From an uncultured Oscillospiraceae bacterium (lineage in GTDB: Bacteria; Bacillota; Clostridia; Oscillospirales; Acutalibacteraceae): 26,430 nucleotides of DNA. A model generated the notes under the pieces. That model ran no database searches. It worked only from the letters and a program-made list of their open reading frames with translations, and had not been told where the DNA came from. The DNA is taken from positions 1 to 26,430 of the forward strand of contig CAJJLZ010000032.1 in NCBI GenBank assembly GCA_905192745.1. The letters run 5' to 3'. The position numbers were made by a program, and so were the translations under genes. Position 1 is the stretch's first letter. Each line of letters starts with the position of its first letter. Below, in pieces: positions 23,111-26,430 of the stretch.

Positions 23111-23812
23111 ATGCTGGAAGCGTATGTCACCAACCTCGGCAAATACAACGAAGGCTACCTTGTAGGCGAATACCTGTCCTTCCCCTCCACCACGGAGGAA
23201 GTACAGGCGCTTTTGAAACGGATCGGCATTGACGGCGTGCGGTATGAGGAAATCTTCATCACGGACTATGAAACTGACATACCGGGCTTGTACGATTGTT
23301 TGGGAGAATATGAGAGCATCGACGAGCTGAACTATCTGGCCGATCTGTTGGACGGCTTGGGCGAGGGTGAAATGGAGTTGTTTGCCGCCGCCGTAGAGCA
23401 CGGCGAGCATACCGGCAGCGTCAAGGAGCTTATCAATCTGACGCAAAATCTTGATTGCTATGACTTCTATCCCGGCGTGACCGACGATGAAACGCTGGGA
23501 CGCATCTATGTGGAGGACATAGCGGCTATTGAGGTGCCGGAGCATCTGCTGCCCTACTTCGACTTTGAAGCGTATGGACGCGACATCCGCTTGGAGGAGG
23601 ACGGACACTTTACGGGGAATGGCTATGTGCTCTATACGGGCGGCTTCCGGGAGGTGTACGCCGGGCGGGAGGATATACCCGATGAACACAGGGTTTTCTC
23701 CATGCCAAAGCTCACGATCCGGGAGCAAATGGCCGCCTATAAGGAAATCGTTGACCGCTCCTCTTTGGAGGCGGCGCGGAAACACGCCGCAAAGGAGCAG
23801 GGCGATCGGTAG
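23111..23812 (+). CDS. ardA: Antirestriction protein ArdA (233 aa)
   Basis: The N-terminus AYVTNLGKYNEGYLVGEYLSFP is the hallmark of ArdA proteins, which mimic B-form DNA and block type I restriction enzymes during conjugative entry. The protein is strongly acidic throughout (for example YETDIPGLYDCLGEYESIDELNYLADLLDGLGEGEMEL), as expected for a DNA mimic. At 233 aa it is longer than the Tn916 ArdA (about 166 aa), with an extra C-terminal part (from about 165) ending in a basic helix; this part may have another role. Its start follows the DUF7768-like stop by 1 base. Palindrome copy 2 overlaps the end of its stop codon. Confidence 0.9.
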   Translation: MLEAYVTNLGKYNEGYLVGEYLSFPSTTEEVQALLKRIGIDGVRYEEIFITDYETDIPGLYDCLGEYESIDELNYLADLLDGLGEGEMELFAAAVEHGEHTGSVKELINLTQNLDCYDFYPGVTDDETLGRIYVEDIAAIEVPEHLLPYFDFEAYGRDIRLEEDGHFTGNGYVLYTGGFREVYAGREDIPDEHRVFSMPKLTIREQMAAYKEIVDRSSLEAARKHAAKEQGDR

Positions 23813-23846
23813 CACTTCGGGACAAATTGTCCCGAGGTGCTTTTTT
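23812..23846 (+). terminator. Palindrome copy 2, terminator-like, between ardA and pcfB
   Basis: GCACTTCGGGACAA (23812-23825) and TTGTCCCGAGGTGC (23827-23840) pair around A with a single G-U, followed by six T and CATG. It combines the GGGACAA-N-TTGTCCC palindrome with a perfect intrinsic terminator. It sits only 17 bases before the next gene's start, so read-through or antitermination would be needed for one transcript. Confidence 0.75.
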
Positions 23847-23857
23847 CATGGAGGGAG

Positions 23858-24346
23858 GTGGAAAAGATCGTCGATGAAGAAGTCTCCCGCCGCGCCATCG
23901 CGGTATCACTCAAAGCAAGTAAACTGACGGCCCGGAGTCTTGCCTATGTGTTGGCGGCTGTCGGACGCAAGGTAGCCAAAGAGCACCGAAAACGAATGAC
24001 GCCCCACGGCAGGCAGACGGTGAAAAAGCTCATGGGCCACGGCGCTTCCACCAACAGCATTGAGCTGTCCGGGGATACAAAGCTCTTTGACCGGGTGGCC
24101 CGGAAATGGAACGTGGACTACGCCTTTTATAAAACGGGGCCGGAGAATTATCTGCTGTTCTTCAAGGCGGGACAGGCCGACGCCATGACTGCCTGTTTTT
24201 CCGAGTATTCCCGGAAGGTGATGCACAAGTCCAAATCCAGCCGCGTCCCCATCCGGGAACAGATCAAGCGGGCCGAGGAACAGCTCGGCAAGGAACGGCC
24301 CCGGCCAAAAGAGCGCGTAAGGGAGGCAACACATGCGGACAGATAA
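23858..24346 (+). CDS. PcfB family protein (DUF3801), conjugation accessory (162 aa)
   Basis: Starts VEKIVDEEVSRRAIAVSLKASKLTARSLA, typical of PcfB/DUF3801 proteins, then GRQTVKKLMGHGASTNSIEL and RVARKWNVDYAFYKTG, with a basic C-terminal tail. In enterococcal pheromone plasmids (from memory) PcfB is encoded with the coupling protein PcfC and is thought to act at the relaxosome-channel interface; here the same pairing holds. The frame opens inside the terminator at 23837, so the start is probably GTG 23858, with GGAGG only about 3 bases upstream, which is tight. A 9-codon frame from ATG 23848 overlaps it. The end overlaps the VirD4-like gene by 14 bases. Confidence 0.85.
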   Translation: MEKIVDEEVSRRAIAVSLKASKLTARSLAYVLAAVGRKVAKEHRKRMTPHGRQTVKKLMGHGASTNSIELSGDTKLFDRVARKWNVDYAFYKTGPENYLLFFKAGQADAMTACFSEYSRKVMHKSKSSRVPIREQIKRAEEQLGKERPRPKERVREATHADR

Positions 24347-26165
24347 GATTCGCAAATACATTCTTCCCAATATACCCTATCTGTTCATCCTGTGGGTCTT
24401 TCTGAAGCTCGGCACGGCGTACCGGCTGGCGGCAGGCGCGGATTTCGCCCATAAGTTCATCAATACCTTTTCGCTGATCGGCCCGGCCTTTGCGGACTTT
24501 GCGCCGGGTTTGCATCTGCAGGATTGGCTGATCGGGCTTGTGGGCGCAGCCGCTATGCGGCTCATTATCTATGTACGGAGCCGGAAGGCAAAGAAATTTC
24601 GGCGGGATGCGGAGTTCGGTACGGCCCGTTGGGGACAGGCCAAAGACATCCGGCCATTTTCCGATCCCGTATTTGAGAACAATGTCATTCTCACGGGGAC
24701 GGAGCTGCTCACCATGAACACCCGCCCGAAGATCCCGGCCAATGCCCGCAACTTAAACGCCTGTATCATCGGCTCGTCGGGCAGCGGTAAAACCCGCTTC
24801 TGGCTCACGCCCCAGCTCCTGCAAGCCCATTCCTCTTATGTGGTCGTTGACCCGAAGGGCGGCGTCCTTTCCCAAGTGGGGACGTTCCTGCAAAGCAAGG
24901 GCTACAAGCTCAAGGTGTTCAACAGCATAGATTTTGCGAAGTCCATGCACTACAACCCGCTGGCTTACATCAAAAATGAGGCGGATATTCTCAAATTCGT
25001 CAACGCCCTCATTTCCAATACAAAGGGCGAGGGCAAGGAGGGAGATCCCTTTTGGACGAAGGCGGAAACGCTGCTCTATTGCGCCCTGATCGCCTACATC
25101 ATTTTTGAGGGGCCTGCCGAGGACAGGAACATGAATACGCTGGTGGATATGATCTCCGGTATGGAGGTCAAAGAGGACGACGACGATTTTATGAACGCCG
25201 TGGACTATATGTTCAAGGGGCTGGAACAGCGCAAGCCGGATTGCTTCGCGGTCAAGCAGTACAAGAAGTACAAGCTGAGCAGCGGCAAAACGGCTCGCTC
25301 CATTCTCATAAGCTGCGGCGCGAGGCTGGCTCCCTTTGACATTCCCCAACTTCGGGAGATCATGTCCTATGACGAGATGGAGCTTGACCGCATGGGTGAC
25401 AGGCGGACGGCGGCATTCTTTGTTATCAGCGACACGGACACGACCTACAACTTCCTTGTGGCGCTGGCCTTTTCGCAGATGTTCAACCTGCTCTGCGAAC
25501 GGGCGGATAACGTCCACGGAGGCCGCCTGCCCCATCATGTGCGAGTGCTGTGGGACGAGGCGGCCAATACGGGCCAGGTGCCGCAGCTTGAAAAGCTGGT
25601 GGCGGTGATCCGCTCCCGGGAGGTCAGTCTGTGCCTGTTCTATCAGCAGTTGGCCCAATGCAAGGCCATCTATGACAAGAACGCCGAGACGATCATCGGC
25701 AACATGGACAGCGTGATCTTTCTCGGTGGACGGGAAAGCTCGACCATCAAGGAGATTTCGGAGAATTGGCTGGGCAAGGCCACGATCTCCATGCAGACGG
25801 AGGGCCGCTCCCGTGGGCAGTCGGAAAGCTACAATCAGAACATCCAGCGGCTGGGCCGGGAGCTTATGACCCCCGCCGAGCTTGCCACAATGCCCGGGGA
25901 CAAGTGCATCTTGCAGCTACGGGGCCTGCCGCCGTTCTATTCCCCGAAGTATGATCTCAAACAGCACCCCAATTACAAATACACGGCGGAAGCCGACAAG
26001 AAAAACGCCTTTGACCTTGACCGGCTCATTAACCGCAACAGGCGGCCCGGGCCGGAGGAGGTATGCGAGGTGTACGAGGCGACGGTGCCGGACGAGGCGG
26101 GCATGGATGAGGACGAGGACATCCTCAACTATGACGACCTCGACGACCCGGACGCCTATGTATGA
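24333..26165 (+). CDS. VirD4/TraG-type coupling protein, conjugal transfer ATPase (610 aa)
   Basis: Two N-terminal transmembrane helices (about 13-30 and 62-81) precede a cytoplasmic TraG/VirD4 ATPase. Walker A is GSSGSGKT (147-154), followed by SYVVVDPKGGVL (168-179). Walker B is VLWDEAAN (405-412). The conserved sensor regions AFFVISDTDTTYNF and VIRSREVSLCLFYQQLAQ are present. It ends in an acidic tail rich in Asp/Glu from about 585. It would bring the relaxase-DNA complex to the type IV secretion channel. ATG 24333 lies inside pcfB (14-base overlap) with GGGAGG 7 bases upstream. It matches the CD1115-type VirD4-like family of Firmicutes elements and is full length. Confidence 0.95.
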   Translation: MRTDKIRKYILPNIPYLFILWVFLKLGTAYRLAAGADFAHKFINTFSLIGPAFADFAPGLHLQDWLIGLVGAAAMRLIIYVRSRKAKKFRRDAEFGTARWGQAKDIRPFSDPVFENNVILTGTELLTMNTRPKIPANARNLNACIIGSSGSGKTRFWLTPQLLQAHSSYVVVDPKGGVLSQVGTFLQSKGYKLKVFNSIDFAKSMHYNPLAYIKNEADILKFVNALISNTKGEGKEGDPFWTKAETLLYCALIAYIIFEGPAEDRNMNTLVDMISGMEVKEDDDDFMNAVDYMFKGLEQRKPDCFAVKQYKKYKLSSGKTARSILISCGARLAPFDIPQLREIMSYDEMELDRMGDRRTAAFFVISDTDTTYNFLVALAFSQMFNLLCERADNVHGGRLPHHVRVLWDEAANTGQVPQLEKLVAVIRSREVSLCLFYQQLAQCKAIYDKNAETIIGNMDSVIFLGGRESSTIKEISENWLGKATISMQTEGRSRGQSESYNQNIQRLGRELMTPAELATMPGDKCILQLRGLPPFYSPKYDLKQHPNYKYTAEADKKNAFDLDRLINRNRRPGPEEVCEVYEATVPDEAGMDEDEDILNYDDLDDPDAYV

Positions 26166-26189
26166 CTTTGGGACAACTTGTCCCAAAGT
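26165..26189. repeat. Palindrome copy 3 (GGGACAA-N-TTGTCCC family)
   Basis: Arms ACTTTGGGACAA (26165-26176) and TTGTCCCAAAGT (26178-26189) around C are perfect. The left arm begins at the last base of the VirD4-like stop codon. Compared with copy 1 the fourth base pair differs on both sides (C-G to T-A), so symmetry is kept. Confidence 0.8.
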
Positions 26190-26194
26190 GACCC

Positions 26195-26218
26195 GCCGCC
26201 TGCACGGGCGGCTTTTTT
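26195..26218 (+). terminator. Terminator-like hairpin before the Maff2 gene
   Basis: GCCGCC (26195-26200) pairs with GGCGGC (26207-26212) around TGCACG, followed by six T and CATG. It is the third copy of the GCTTTTTTCATG leader end. Confidence 0.7.
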
Positions 26219-26255
26219 CATGTCCGGGGCTCGCCCCGGAGAAAGGACGGTTTAC

Positions 26256-26396
26256 ATGGCATTTTTCAGTTCTGCTATCTCTACCTTACAGACGCTGGTG
26301 GTGGCCCTCGGCGCGGGCCTCGGTGTGTGGGGCGTGGTCAATCTTCTGGAGGGCTACGGCTCGGATAATCCGGGAGCCAATGCTCATGTACGGTAA
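26256..26396 (+). CDS. Maff2 family small membrane protein, C-terminally truncated (46 aa)
   Basis: The sequence opens MAFFSSAISTLQTLVVALGAG and continues with a membrane helix LGVWGVVNLLEGYG and DNPGA, which is the Maff2 signature of Firmicutes conjugative elements, found directly after the VirD4-like gene. Its role is unknown; a small subunit of the transfer channel is a reasonable guess (VirB2-like position). Family members are longer, with a second hydrophobic segment after DNPGAKSQG. Here the family match stops after DNPGA and the frame ends six codons later, so the 3' part is replaced or frameshifted. AAAGGA is 8 bases before ATG. The frame is also open upstream to 26220. Confidence 0.75.
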   Translation: MAFFSSAISTLQTLVVALGAGLGVWGVVNLLEGYGSDNPGANAHVR

Positions 26397-26430
26397 GGAA
26401 GCAAGCAACCGAAAACAAGAGATAGACCGC

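Overview
The window looks like a chromosomal segment of a low-GC-phylum but moderately GC-rich anaerobe, most likely a gut Clostridia member (Oscillospirales/Ruminococcaceae-like; inference). The grounds are the Firmicutes-type Shine-Dalgarno sites (AGGAGG), consensus sigma-A promoters, two cell-wall amidases, an archaeal-type phosphoglycerate mutase and a Tn1549-like conjugative element. No 16S rRNA or other taxonomic marker is present, and all composition statements are by eye.

Region 1 (1 to about 14,220) is ordinary GC-rich chromosome. It holds a small conserved hypothetical gene; an 870-base gene-free stretch with two tandem UC-rich units, each ending in a strong terminator (candidate small RNAs); a soluble Amidase_3 and a membrane-anchored Amidase_2 gene converging on one perfect bidirectional terminator; a membrane sulfatase/LTA-synthase-like protein divergent from a trkA-trkH potassium uptake operon; a MATE exporter divergent from a class B penicillin-binding protein; and a phosphoglycerate mutase divergent from a galactokinase. 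Several starts were moved inward because a promoter or a Shine-Dalgarno site excludes the longest frame.

Region 2 (14,220 to about 19,650) is an accessory zone. It begins with a dense block of hairpins and about two tandem 87-base repeats whose hairpin arms differ in a compensatory way. A minus-strand cassette of three small overlapping genes (XRE-like HTH, Cys-rich zinc-ribbon-like, acidic hypothetical) has a perfect consensus promoter and is divergent from a second XRE regulator across a likely operator. After this come AT-richer genes: an unknown 135-aa protein, a beta-propeller lipoprotein, and an AraC/GyrI-like regulator.

Region 3 (about 19,650 to the end) is one end of an integrative conjugative element. 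It begins at a 64-base 3' fragment of tRNA-Ala(GGC) on the minus strand, the expected scar (att site) of integration into a tRNA gene, so the element lies to the right and the intact tRNA should be at its far end. Just inside are a nested palindrome and a two-gene cargo operon (DUF6978-like plus DUF1828/DUF1829). The conserved transfer backbone follows: ParB-like protein, DUF7768-like protein, ArdA antirestriction protein, PcfB (DUF3801), VirD4/TraG coupling ATPase, and Maff2. The Maff2 frame is cut short. The backbone is punctuated by three copies of a GGGACAA-N-TTGTCCC palindrome and by three hairpins each followed by exactly GCTTTTTTCATG. This suggests a shared DNA-binding regulator (perhaps the ParB-like protein) and read-through control within the transfer operon.

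The best candidates for something undescribed are the DUF1828/DUF6978 pair at the element border, the palindrome family with its ParB-like protein, the repeated terminator-leader module, the tandem structured repeats after the galactokinase gene, and the twin UC-rich RNAs.
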